DNA of 64,000 bases from Pseudomonadota bacterium (GTDB lineage Bacteria; Pseudomonadota; Alphaproteobacteria; Rhizobiales; Xanthobacteraceae): contig JAEYAW010000030.1 of NCBI GenBank assembly GCA_023404675.1, positions 248,001 through 312,000 on the forward strand, in the 5' to 3' direction. The notes beneath the pieces were generated by a model. The model worked only from the letters and a program-made list of their open reading frames with translations, was not told where the DNA came from and searched no databases. Of the stretch, positions 10,930-18,720 are shown piece after piece. How positions within the stretch are numbered: the first letter of the stretch is position 1; every line of letters starts with the position of its first letter. The position numbers and the translations under genes are program-made.

Positions 10930-12153
10930 CTACTGTCTCACCCATGCCAGCGCACCGCGCCCGGCCGCAGCGCCGGTCGCGAAGCAGGCTTGCAGAAGAT
11001 ATCCGCCGGTCGGCGCTTCCCAGTCCAGCATCTCGCCTGCGACGAACACGCCGGGCAACCGGCGCAGCATGAAAGCATCGTCCACCTCGTCGCGCATGAT
11101 GCCGCCTGCCGTCGAGATCGCGCGGTCGATCGGCGCAGGCGCAACAAGCCTCACCGGCACAGCATTGACAAGAGCGGCAAGTTCGGACGCTGAGAACTCT
11201 GCCAGCTTCCGCCCGGATGCAGCGGCCGTTTCGTGCAATACCGCAATCGCTGCGGGCGAAAGCCCTGTCGCCTTGCGCAGATGCGTGGAGACGGACTGCT
11301 TGCCGCGCGGCGCGGCCAACCTTTGCGCCAGATCACGCACCTCGCGATCCGGACGCAGCGCCAGCATCAGCGCGGCGGAGCCATTCGCCAGAACAGAGTC
11401 GCGCAGCGCCGCCGACAGCGCATAGACCGGCCCGCCCTCGATGCCGCTTGCGGTGATCATCACATCGCCGCGCACGGTGCGGCCATCGAATGTCAGCGCC
11501 ACGGTTTTCAGCGGCGTTCCGGCGAACCGCGCGCGCATGTCGCCGGACCACGACGTGACGAATCCGCAATTGGCCGGGCGCAGCGGCGAAACCGCAACGT
11601 CCCTGCCCCGCAGCACGTCCTGCCAATGCCCGTCGGAGCCGAGTCGCGGCCAGCTCGCGCCGCCGAGCGCGAGCACGATCGCCTCCGCCGTCACGGGTGT
11701 TTCGTTCTCGAACGTCAGACGGCCCCCGGTGTCCCATCCCGTCCAGCGCTGACGAAATCTGAACGCGACGCCCGCATCGGACAGACGCCGCAGCCAGGCC
11801 CGCAGCAACGGCGAGGCCTTGAAGGCTTTCGGAAACACCCGCCCGCTCGATCCCACGAATGTATCCTCGCCGAGCGACGCGCTGAACGCGCGCAACTGGT
11901 CAGGCGTCAACGCATCGATCGCGGGCGACAGCCAGTCGCGCGCCGCGCCGTAGCGCACGAGAAACTGATCCAGCGGTTCGCCGTGCGTGAGATTGAGGCC
12001 GCCGCGACCGGCCATCAGCAGCTTGCGGCCCGCCGAAGGCATCCGGTCGTAGACCGTGACCCTTGCACCGCCGTGCGTCAGAACATCCGCGGCCATGAGA
12101 CCGGCGGGGCCTGCGCCGATCACGGCAACCGGGGCCCCGCCATGTCCCGTCAT
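10930..12153 (-). CDS. FAD-dependent HI0933/BaiN-like flavoprotein (TIGR03862 type)
   Basis: A 407-residue NAD(P)/FAD-dependent oxidoreductase of the HI0933 family. The N-terminal dinucleotide fold is VAVIGAGPAGLMAAD. It is followed by GRKLLMAGRGGLNLTH, the family signature, then GSSGRVFPKAFKASP, and a C-terminal FAD contact in GVFVAGEMLDWEAPTGGYLLQ. The substrate is unknown for most members. The ATG at 12153 is chosen because the Rossmann motif begins ten residues after it; the frame continues upstream only into the neighbouring SDR gene. It lies 14 bases downstream of that SDR on the same strand, so it may be the last gene of the acyl-CoA operon, though a functional link is not evident. Confidence 0.85.
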   Translation of the reverse strand: MTGHGGAPVAVIGAGPAGLMAADVLTHGGARVTVYDRMPSAGRKLLMAGRGGLNLTHGEPLDQFLVRYGAARDWLSPAIDALTPDQLRAFSASLGEDTFVGSSGRVFPKAFKASPLLRAWLRRLSDAGVAFRFRQRWTGWDTGGRLTFENETPVTAEAIVLALGGASWPRLGSDGHWQDVLRGRDVAVSPLRPANCGFVTSWSGDMRARFAGTPLKTVALTFDGRTVRGDVMITASGIEGGPVYALSAALRDSVLANGSAALMLALRPDREVRDLAQRLAAPRGKQSVSTHLRKATGLSPAAIAVLHETAAASGRKLAEFSASELAALVNAVPVRLVAPAPIDRAISTAGGIMRDEVDDAFMLRRLPGVFVAGEMLDWEAPTGGYLLQACFATGAAAGRGALAWVRQ

Positions 12154-12167
12154 GATGAGCAGTCCGC

Positions 12168-13091
12168 TCAGACGACCGAGGAGACCTTCGCGCCGCCGGC
12201 GGCCTGCGAAAGATACTTCTGCGTCTGAAAGAATGCGCCTTCCAGCGCCTGCGCACCCGTCATGTCGCTGATTTTCGCGAAGTTCGCGGCGATGGCGTCC
12301 GGCGTCCATTCGGACTGCGGCAGGTTCATGCCTTCGCTCTCCAGCACCTTCACCACCGCGAAGGAGCCGGCGCCCGCGCCCATGATGGTGCGCGACGGCG
12401 CGTCGTCGCTAAGCATATAGAGCACCGCCGGCGTGATCGCCTCGGGCTTCAGCAGCGCCAGCGCATCGGCCGGGATCAGTTCCTCGGTCATGCGCGTCGC
12501 CGCCGTCGGCGCGATGATATTGACGCGGATGTCGTTCTTGCGGCCCTCGATGGAGAGCACGTTCATCAGGCCGACCATCGCAGCCTTCGCCGCGCCGTAG
12601 TTGGCCTGGCCGAAATTACCGTAGAGTCCCGACGACGAGGACGTCAGCACGATGCGGCCGAAATTACGCTCGCGCATGCCGTCCCACACCGCCTTGCAGC
12701 AGTTGAAGGTGCCGGTGAGATGCACCGCGATCACTTTCTCGTAGTCAGAGACGTCCATCTTGCCGAACGATTTGTCGCGCAGGATGCCCGCGTTGGCGCA
12801 GAGCAGATCGACCTTGCCCCACTTGGAGGTCGCCTGCTTCACCATGTCCTCGACCTGCGCCATGCTGGAGACGTCCGCGCCATTGGCGATCGCCTCGCCG
12901 CCCGCCTTGATGATCTCCTCGACCACCGACTCGGCTGGCGACAGCGAACCACCCGAGCCGTCACGCGCGCCGCCGAAGTCGTTGACCACCACCTTTGCGC
13001 CGCGCTGCGCGAGCGAGAGCGCATGCGAGCGGCCAAGACCATTACCGGCGCCCGTCACGATCGCAACGCGATTATCAAACCGAATTGTCAT
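12168..13091 (-). CDS. SDR dehydrogenase of the peroxisomal multifunctional enzyme type (3-hydroxyacyl-CoA dehydrogenase-like)
   Basis: A 307-residue short-chain dehydrogenase. The NAD-binding motif TGAGNGLGRSHAL, the insert VVNDFGGARDGSG, the NAG motif (ANAGILRDKSF) and the Tyr-Lys pair in NYGAAKAAMVG closely follow the dehydrogenase domain of HSD17B4/MFE-2 proteins, which oxidise (3R)-hydroxyacyl-CoA. The gene directly downstream of the acyl-CoA ligase and MaoC genes supports a role in the same beta-oxidation-like route: MaoC hydrates an enoyl-CoA to the (R)-alcohol and this enzyme oxidises it. The C-terminal 60 residues (after FAVVKVLESEG) are typical of the subgroup. The true chain length of the substrate is unknown. 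Confidence 0.88.
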   Translation of the reverse strand: MTIRFDNRVAIVTGAGNGLGRSHALSLAQRGAKVVVNDFGGARDGSGGSLSPAESVVEEIIKAGGEAIANGADVSSMAQVEDMVKQATSKWGKVDLLCANAGILRDKSFGKMDVSDYEKVIAVHLTGTFNCCKAVWDGMRERNFGRIVLTSSSSGLYGNFGQANYGAAKAAMVGLMNVLSIEGRKNDIRVNIIAPTAATRMTEELIPADALALLKPEAITPAVLYMLSDDAPSRTIMGAGAGSFAVVKVLESEGMNLPQSEWTPDAIAANFAKISDMTGAQALEGAFFQTQKYLSQAAGGAKVSSVV

Positions 13092-13124
13092 CTTGCAGTC
13101 CTTCTCGAATTCATAAGATGATGG

Positions 13125-13604
13125 TCAGGAGAGATACATCAGGCCGAGCCAGTCGGCCACGAGCGCTGGCTTGTCCTCGCCCTCGATCTCGACCGTGACG
13201 CTGGAGCGAGATTGCAGCTCCTTCGGCTTGCGCATGGTCGCTTCCGCCAGCGTGAAACGGCCGCGGATGCGCGAGCCGGCGCGAACGGGAGAGATGAAAC
13301 GCAATTTGTCGAAGCCGTAGTTCACGCCCATGGTGATGCCCTCGACCCGCGGCATCACCTCATAGGACATCGCGCTGAGCATCGACATCGTCAGAAATCC
13401 ATGGGCGATGGTGCCGCCGAACGGCGCCTCGCGCTTCGCGCGCTCGACGTCCACATGGATGAACTGAAAGTCCTGCGTCACCTCGGCGAATGCGTCGATC
13501 CGCTTCTGATCGATCACAAACCACGACGAAACGCCGATCTCCTGTCCCACCTGAGCCAAATAGGCATCCAGCGAGATCGGCGGCTTGGTCCAGCTATCGT
13601 TCAC
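13125..13604 (-). CDS. MaoC-like enoyl-CoA hydratase
   Basis: A 159-residue hotdog-fold hydratase of the MaoC/NodN type. The catalytic Asp-His pair lies in DFQFIHVDVERAK and the hydratase helix in FGGTIAHGFLTMSML. Such enzymes add water to trans-2-enoyl-CoA to give the (3R)-hydroxyacyl-CoA, which fits the SDR encoded just downstream. The start is GTG at 13604, preceded by GGAGA eight bases earlier. It is separated by a single base from the stop codon of the acyl-CoA ligase, so the two are translationally coupled. Confidence 0.9.
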   Translation of the reverse strand: MNDSWTKPPISLDAYLAQVGQEIGVSSWFVIDQKRIDAFAEVTQDFQFIHVDVERAKREAPFGGTIAHGFLTMSMLSAMSYEVMPRVEGITMGVNYGFDKLRFISPVRAGSRIRGRFTLAEATMRKPKELQSRSSVTVEIEGEDKPALVADWLGLMYLS

Positions 13605-13605
13605 A

Positions 13606-15339
13606 TCAGGTCTCCGTGGGTCGTGTTCTCAGGGATTGCAGCTCAGGAAATTCCTCCTCCCGGAACTCCTGTCCCCTTATTGGATCCGCACGGTTATCCT
13701 CATGTTCCAGCCTTCGCAAGTGCACACGACGGATCTTGCCGGAAATGGTTTTCGGCAGTTCCGAAACGAGTTCGAGCCGCCGCACGCGCTTGAAGGGTGC
13801 GAGGCGGGTATGCAGGTGTTGATAGATCGACAGCGCGGTCTCGCGCGAGCGCGGAACGCCCGCGACCAGGAGCACATAGGCCTTGGGTACGGCGAGGCGG
13901 ATCGGATCTGGACTCGGCACGATGGCGGCTTCCGCCACCGCCTCGTGCTCGATCAAGACGCTCTCCAGCTCGAACGGGCTGATGCGGTAGTCGGACGACT
14001 TGAACACGTCGTCGGCCCGCCCGACGAACGTGAAATAGCCGTCCTCGTCCACGAACACCACGTCGCCGCTGCGATAGACATCGCCGTCGGTGCCCTTGAG
14101 CGAACCGTCATCGGCCTGATAGCCGTTCATCAGTCCCGCCGGCCGCGAGGCACCGAGCACGAGCGACACCTCGCCCTCTTTCACGTCCTGTCCGTCGGCA
14201 TCCAGCACACGCACCTTGTAGCCGGGCAGCGGCCGCCCCATGGAGCCGATCTTGATCGGCTGGCCCGGCGAATTGCCCGCCAGCGCCGTGGTCTCGGTCT
14301 GTCCATAGCCGTCGCGGATTGTCAGGCCCCAGGCGGTCTTGACCTGATCGATCACCTCCGGATTGAGCGGCTCGCCCGCACCGCAGACTTCCCTCAGCGA
14401 GGTGTTGTAATCGCCGAGCCTCTCCTGAATGAACAGCCGCCACACCGTGGGCGGCGCGCAGAGTGTCGTGACGCCGCAGCGTGCGAGGACGCCGAGCAAC
14501 TCCTTCGCCTCGAAGCGCGGCTGGTTGCAGATGAATACCGTCGCGCCTGCGTTCCACGGCGCGAAGAAACAGCTCCACGCGTGCTTCGCCCAGCCGGGCG
14601 AGGAAATATTCAGGTGAATGTCGCCCGGCTGCAGGCCGAGCCAGTACATGGTAGAGAGCGCCCCCACCGGATAGCTGCGATGGCTGTGCAGCACCAGCTT
14701 CGGCTTGGCCGTGGTGCCCGAGGTGAAATACAGCAGCATCGGATCGTCAGGCCGGGTCGCGCCATCCGGCGCAAAAGCCTCGGAATACGAATAGGCTTCG
14801 GCGAAATCGCGCCAGCCCGCCGGCAACTCCTTCGCCCCGACCACGATGCGCGGCAGATCGCTTGCGCCGAGACCATCGAACTTCGCCACCTGATCGGCCG
14901 CCGCGACCACGGCGCGCGCCCTGCCCCGGTCCAGCCGGTCCCGCAGTTCCTCCGACGTCAGCAGGGTGGTTGCGGGGATGACGACGATGCCGAGCTTGAT
15001 CGCCGCCAGCATGGTCTCCCACAACGGCACCACATTGCCGAGCAGCAACACCAGTCTGTCACCTCGCTTCAGGCCCAGTGCGCGCAGATAATTCGCGGTC
15101 TGGTTCGAGCGTCGCGACAGATCCGCGAAAGACAATTTCGTTTCGGCCCCCGTGGCCGTCTCGACGATCCACAACGCCGTGCGATCGCGGCTATCGCGGG
15201 ATGATGCGAGAGAAGCGTCGAACCAGTCCAGCGCCCAGTTGAACGGCGCGGGATCGGGCCAGCGGAAATCACGGGCGGCCGTGTCGTAGTCCGTTCGGTG
15301 CGTGAGCAGGAACGCGCGAGCTTCGGCAAAGGTGGTCAT
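13606..15339 (-). CDS. AMP-forming acyl-CoA synthetase (medium-chain/aryl-acid type)
   Basis: A 577-residue adenylate-forming ligase that activates a carboxylic acid to its CoA thioester. Motifs are the phosphate loop YFTSGTTAKPKLV, the adenine-binding DGYGQTETTAL, the hinge region FKSSDYRISPFELE and the catalytic lysine in LPKTISGKIRR near the C-terminus. Overall it resembles ACSM/benzoate-CoA-ligase-like enzymes; the acid is not known. The start at 15339 has AAGGA eight bases upstream; an ATG three codons earlier sits too close to that site. It is followed by the MaoC gene with a one-base gap, and lies downstream of mmsB on the same strand. Confidence 0.9.
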   Translation of the reverse strand: MTTFAEARAFLLTHRTDYDTAARDFRWPDPAPFNWALDWFDASLASSRDSRDRTALWIVETATGAETKLSFADLSRRSNQTANYLRALGLKRGDRLVLLLGNVVPLWETMLAAIKLGIVVIPATTLLTSEELRDRLDRGRARAVVAAADQVAKFDGLGASDLPRIVVGAKELPAGWRDFAEAYSYSEAFAPDGATRPDDPMLLYFTSGTTAKPKLVLHSHRSYPVGALSTMYWLGLQPGDIHLNISSPGWAKHAWSCFFAPWNAGATVFICNQPRFEAKELLGVLARCGVTTLCAPPTVWRLFIQERLGDYNTSLREVCGAGEPLNPEVIDQVKTAWGLTIRDGYGQTETTALAGNSPGQPIKIGSMGRPLPGYKVRVLDADGQDVKEGEVSLVLGASRPAGLMNGYQADDGSLKGTDGDVYRSGDVVFVDEDGYFTFVGRADDVFKSSDYRISPFELESVLIEHEAVAEAAIVPSPDPIRLAVPKAYVLLVAGVPRSRETALSIYQHLHTRLAPFKRVRRLELVSELPKTISGKIRRVHLRRLEHEDNRADPIRGQEFREEEFPELQSLRTRPTET

Positions 15340-15438
15340 GGCGCACATCCTTAAATGGCGTTCTCGCGCGACCGGCACCGTTCGCGCGAAGAAACGCGTC
15401 GAGGTGGAAGACAATCCCGATCTTGTCGGGCTGAAGCC

Positions 15439-16323
15439 TTACTTGGCGAGCGAGCGAACGTGATGGATGATGCCGGAGAAATCCACATGGGCATGGCCGG
15501 ACTTCTCGTAGGCCTCGTAGAGCGTTTCGGCATGCCCGCCCAGCGGCGTCGCGGCCCCCGCCGCCTTCGCCGCCTCCTGCGACAGCTTGAGATCCTTCAG
15601 CATCAGGGCCGTCGCGAAGCCGGGCTTGTACTCGTTGTTCGCGGGTGAGGACGGCACCGGGCCCGGCACCGGGCAATAGGTCGTCAGCGACCAGCACTGG
15701 CCGGACGAGGTGGACGCCACGTCGAACAGCGCCTGATGCGACAGCCCGAGTTTCTCGCCGAGCGCGAAGGCCTCCGAGACCGCGATCATCGAGATGCCGA
15801 GGATCATGTTGTTGCAGATCTTGGCCGCCTGACCCGCGCCGCCTTTGCCGCAGTGAACGATCTTCTTGCCCATCGCTTCCAGAATGGGCCTGGCCTGCGC
15901 GAAGGCAGCGTCCTCGCCGCCGCACATGAAAGTGAGCGTGGCGTTCTTCGCCCCGCCCGTACCTCCGGACACCGGCGCATCGATGGAGGGCAGCGAGCGC
16001 TGGGTGGCGTGATCGTGCGCGTGGCGCGCGCTCTCCACGTCGATGGTTGAGCAGTCGATCAGCAGCGTGGATGCACCGACGGCGGGGATGATCTCCTTCC
16101 ACACGCCCAGCACATGCTTGCCCGCGGGCAGCATGGTGATGACGACCTCCGCGCCCTTCACCGCGTCGAGCGCGGACGGCGCGATGGTCACCCCCTCGCC
16201 TTTCGCCGCCGCGCAGGACGCGGCCGCGAGATCGAAGCCCGTCACCTTGTGACCGGCCTTCACGAGATTGGCGGCCATCGGCCCGCCCATGTTGCCGAGC
16301 CCGATGAATGCGATATTCGCCAT
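15439..16323 (-). CDS. mmsB: 3-hydroxyisobutyrate dehydrogenase
   Basis: A 294-residue NAD-dependent beta-hydroxyacid dehydrogenase that oxidises 3-hydroxyisobutyrate to methylmalonate semialdehyde in valine breakdown. Motifs are the Rossmann loop IAFIGLGNMGGPMAAN, the substrate-binding DAPVSGGTGGA, the catalytic lysine in GAGQAAKICNNM and the C-terminal FATALMLKDLKL. The length matches the family. The start at 16323 has GGGAGGA directly upstream. It sits between the 3-hydroxyisobutyryl-CoA hydrolase gene (upstream) and the acyl-CoA ligase gene, on the same strand. Confidence 0.95.
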   Translation of the reverse strand: MANIAFIGLGNMGGPMAANLVKAGHKVTGFDLAAASCAAAKGEGVTIAPSALDAVKGAEVVITMLPAGKHVLGVWKEIIPAVGASTLLIDCSTIDVESARHAHDHATQRSLPSIDAPVSGGTGGAKNATLTFMCGGEDAAFAQARPILEAMGKKIVHCGKGGAGQAAKICNNMILGISMIAVSEAFALGEKLGLSHQALFDVASTSSGQCWSLTTYCPVPGPVPSSPANNEYKPGFATALMLKDLKLSQEAAKAAGAATPLGGHAETLYEAYEKSGHAHVDFSGIIHHVRSLAK

Positions 16324-16372
16324 GAGGTCCTCCCTGCCGTCTGCGGCGCGCACGCGCGCACAATTCCTTGTG

Positions 16373-17434
16373 TTACTTGAAGGTCAGTTCGTGCGGGCCG
16401 CGATGCACGAAGTAGCGCCCCACGATTTCCGGCGTGACATCCCGGATCTGGGCCGGCGACCACTTCGGCCTGCGGTCCTTGTCGATCACGGCGGCGCGCA
16501 CGCCTTCGCGAAACTCGTCACTCACGAACACTTCGAGCGAGGCGCGATATTCGCGCGCCAATGCCTCTTCCAGCGACTTCGAGGCACGTGCCTCGCGCAG
16601 CAGCTTCAGCGTTACCTTGAGGCTTGTGGGAGACTTGCTCAGCAGCGCCTTCAGCGTCTCGGCGGCAAAATCCGACCCGTCGGATTCAAGCGCGGCGACG
16701 ATCCGCTCGATGCTGTCATGGGCGAACAGACGGTCGATGGCCGCGCGGTTCTGTTCGGCATAGGACGGCCCGGTCTTCACCGCCGCCGCGTCCATCAGCA
16801 CGCGAACCATGGCGGCATCGGCATGGGCAGGCACATCCAACAGCCGCGCACGCAGCGCCGGCCACGACGCAGTTTCGATCTGCACGTCGGCGAGACCCGC
16901 ATAGATCGCATCCGCGCCGCTCAGGTTGTGCGCGGTGAGCGCGAAGAAGGTGCCGACCTCGCCGGGCGCACGCGACAACAGCCACGTGCCGCCGACATCC
17001 GGGAAAAAGCCGATTCCGGTTTCCGGCATCGCCATCCGCGTCTTCTCGGTGACGATGCGATGGCTGCCATGGCCGGACAGGCCGACGCCGCCACCCATCA
17101 CGATGCCGTCCATATAGGCGACATAGGGCTTGGGAAACGCAGCGATGGCCGCGTTGACGATGTATTCCTCGCGGAAGAAATCGTGGCCGAGCCTGCCGCC
17201 CTCGCGTGAGGAATGATACAGCCCGACGATATCGCCGCCCGCGCACAGGCCGCGTTCGCCCGCGCCCTCCACCAGCACCAGCGCAACCTGATTATCTGCG
17301 CCGAATTTCTTCAGCGCCGCGTCGATCTCGCGCACCATCGGAAGGTTGAGCGCATTCAGCGCCTTCGGCCGGTTGAGGCGGATGATGCCCGCATGCCCTT
17401 CGCGCTCGACGATCACGTCCGGCTCCGCATTCAT
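16373..17434 (-). CDS. 3-hydroxyisobutyryl-CoA hydrolase (crotonase superfamily)
   Basis: A 353-residue crotonase-fold thioesterase that hydrolyses 3-hydroxyisobutyryl-CoA to the free acid in valine catabolism. Features that separate it from enoyl-CoA hydratases are GERGLCAGGDIVGLY, the METGIGFFPDVGG-type active-site segment (here MPETGIGFFPDVGG, with the catalytic Glu and Asp) and the extra C-terminal domain ending in RPKWSPAQIRDVTPE. The length matches HIBCH proteins (about 350 residues). The ATG overlaps the TGA of the isobutyryl-CoA dehydrogenase gene by four bases, which signals tight coupling. Confidence 0.93.
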   Translation of the reverse strand: MNAEPDVIVEREGHAGIIRLNRPKALNALNLPMVREIDAALKKFGADNQVALVLVEGAGERGLCAGGDIVGLYHSSREGGRLGHDFFREEYIVNAAIAAFPKPYVAYMDGIVMGGGVGLSGHGSHRIVTEKTRMAMPETGIGFFPDVGGTWLLSRAPGEVGTFFALTAHNLSGADAIYAGLADVQIETASWPALRARLLDVPAHADAAMVRVLMDAAAVKTGPSYAEQNRAAIDRLFAHDSIERIVAALESDGSDFAAETLKALLSKSPTSLKVTLKLLREARASKSLEEALAREYRASLEVFVSDEFREGVRAAVIDKDRRPKWSPAQIRDVTPEIVGRYFVHRGPHELTFK

Positions 17435-18579
17435 CGCGCGCCCTCCACCAGCTTGCGCGCCACGATCAGCCGCATGATTTCGTTGGTGCCTTCGAGAATC
17501 TGGTGCACGCGCAGGTCGCGCACGATCTTCTCGATGCCATATTCCGACAGGTAGCCGTAGCCGCCGTGCAGTTGCAGCGCCTCGTTGGCGACCTTGAAGC
17601 CTATATCGGTGACGAACCGCTTGGCCATCGCGCACAGCTGCGTCGCGTCGGCATCCTTGCGGTCCAGCGCGGCGGCGGCGCGCCACAGGAACGTGCGCGC
17701 GGCCTCCAGTTCGATCGCCATGTCGGCGAGGCGGAATTGCAGCGCCTGAAATTCGTCGAGGCGTTTGCCGAAGGCCTTGCGCTCGCGCATGTAAGCGAGC
17801 GCCTTGTCGAGCGCCGTCTGCGCACCGCCGAGCGAGCACGCCGCGATGTTGAGGCGCCCGCCGTCGAGCCCGGCCATCGCGATCTTGAATCCGATGCCTT
17901 CCTCCCCCAGTCGATTGGCGACCGGCACCCGCGCGTTCTCGAAGATCACCGCGCGCGTCGGCTGCGCGTTCCATCCCATCTTGCGCTCGTTGGCCCCGAA
18001 CGACACGCCCGGCGTGTCGCGCTCGATCACCAGCGTCGAGATGCCGCCCGCGCCCTCGCCGCCGGTGCGCACCATGGTGACGTAGATGTCAGTGTCGCCC
18101 GCGCCGGAGATGAACTGCTTCTGTCCGTTGAGGACATAATGATCGCCGTCGCGCACCGCGCGGGTGCGCAGCGCCGCCGCGTCCGAGCCCGCGCCGGGCT
18201 CGGTGAGACAATAGCTCGCCGCCAGTTCCATGGTGGTCAGGCGCGGCAGCCACATCGCACGCTGCGCCTGCGAGCCGTAGGAGTCGATCATCCACGACGC
18301 CATGTTGTGGATGGAGATGAAGGACGATACCGCGGGACACCCGGTCGCCAGCGCCTCAAAGATCAGCGCGGCGTCGAAGCGCGTCATGGCGGAGCCGCCG
18401 ACATCGTCGCGGATGTAGATGCCGCCCATGCCAAGCTGCGCAGCCTCGCGCATCACGTCCAGCGGGAAGTGCTTTTCCTCGTCCCACTTCACCGCATGCG
18501 GCGCGATCTTCTCGGCGGCGAAATCGCGCGCCATGTCGCGGACCGCGATTTGCTCTTCATCGAGGGTGAACTGACTCAT
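17431..18579 (-). CDS. Isobutyryl-CoA dehydrogenase (acyl-CoA dehydrogenase)
   Basis: A 382-residue FAD-dependent acyl-CoA dehydrogenase. It has CLTEPGAGSDAAAL and FISGAGDTDIYV in the FAD/substrate middle domain, ALQLHGGYGYLSEYGIEKIVRD in the C-terminal helical domain and the catalytic glutamate in ILEGTNEIMRL. The sequence (IHNMASWMIDSYG; EFQALQFRLADM) and its place between mmsA and the 3-hydroxyisobutyryl-CoA hydrolase gene point to the isobutyryl-CoA (ACAD8-like) subgroup, which forms methacrylyl-CoA in valine degradation. Other branched short-chain acyl-CoAs remain possible. It overlaps the next gene by four bases. Confidence 0.92.
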   Translation of the reverse strand: MSQFTLDEEQIAVRDMARDFAAEKIAPHAVKWDEEKHFPLDVMREAAQLGMGGIYIRDDVGGSAMTRFDAALIFEALATGCPAVSSFISIHNMASWMIDSYGSQAQRAMWLPRLTTMELAASYCLTEPGAGSDAAALRTRAVRDGDHYVLNGQKQFISGAGDTDIYVTMVRTGGEGAGGISTLVIERDTPGVSFGANERKMGWNAQPTRAVIFENARVPVANRLGEEGIGFKIAMAGLDGGRLNIAACSLGGAQTALDKALAYMRERKAFGKRLDEFQALQFRLADMAIELEAARTFLWRAAAALDRKDADATQLCAMAKRFVTDIGFKVANEALQLHGGYGYLSEYGIEKIVRDLRVHQILEGTNEIMRLIVARKLVEGAR

Positions 18580-18645
18580 CGCGATGCGTTCCGCCCTTCC
18601 TTAAATCATCTTGTGATTGCTCCGCGTCTTTCGCGCGGCATCGGC

Positions 18646-18682
18646 GGAAAGCGATCGCCGGCCGATCCGGCTATCGCTTTCC
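18646..18682. repeat. Strong intergenic palindrome (16-bp stem, one mismatch)
   Basis: GGAAAGCGAT-c-GCCGG pairs with CCGGC-t-ATCGCTTTCC around a five-base loop, giving 15 of 16 paired positions. It lies between mmsA and the isobutyryl-CoA dehydrogenase gene. No T-run follows it on the transcribed strand, so it looks like a dispersed REP-type element or an mRNA-processing stem rather than a terminator. A second small stem (TCTCT/AGAGA) follows at about 18693-18707. Confidence 0.6.
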
Positions 18683-18720
18683 AAAAACGCTCTCTCCGTG
18701 AGAGAAGGCGCGGCGCAAGC

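Noticed and set aside
10930..12309. Longer form of the flavoprotein starting at 12309
   Set aside because: The extra 52 residues lie in the SDR gene in another frame and precede the Rossmann motif; ATG at 12153 is the natural start.
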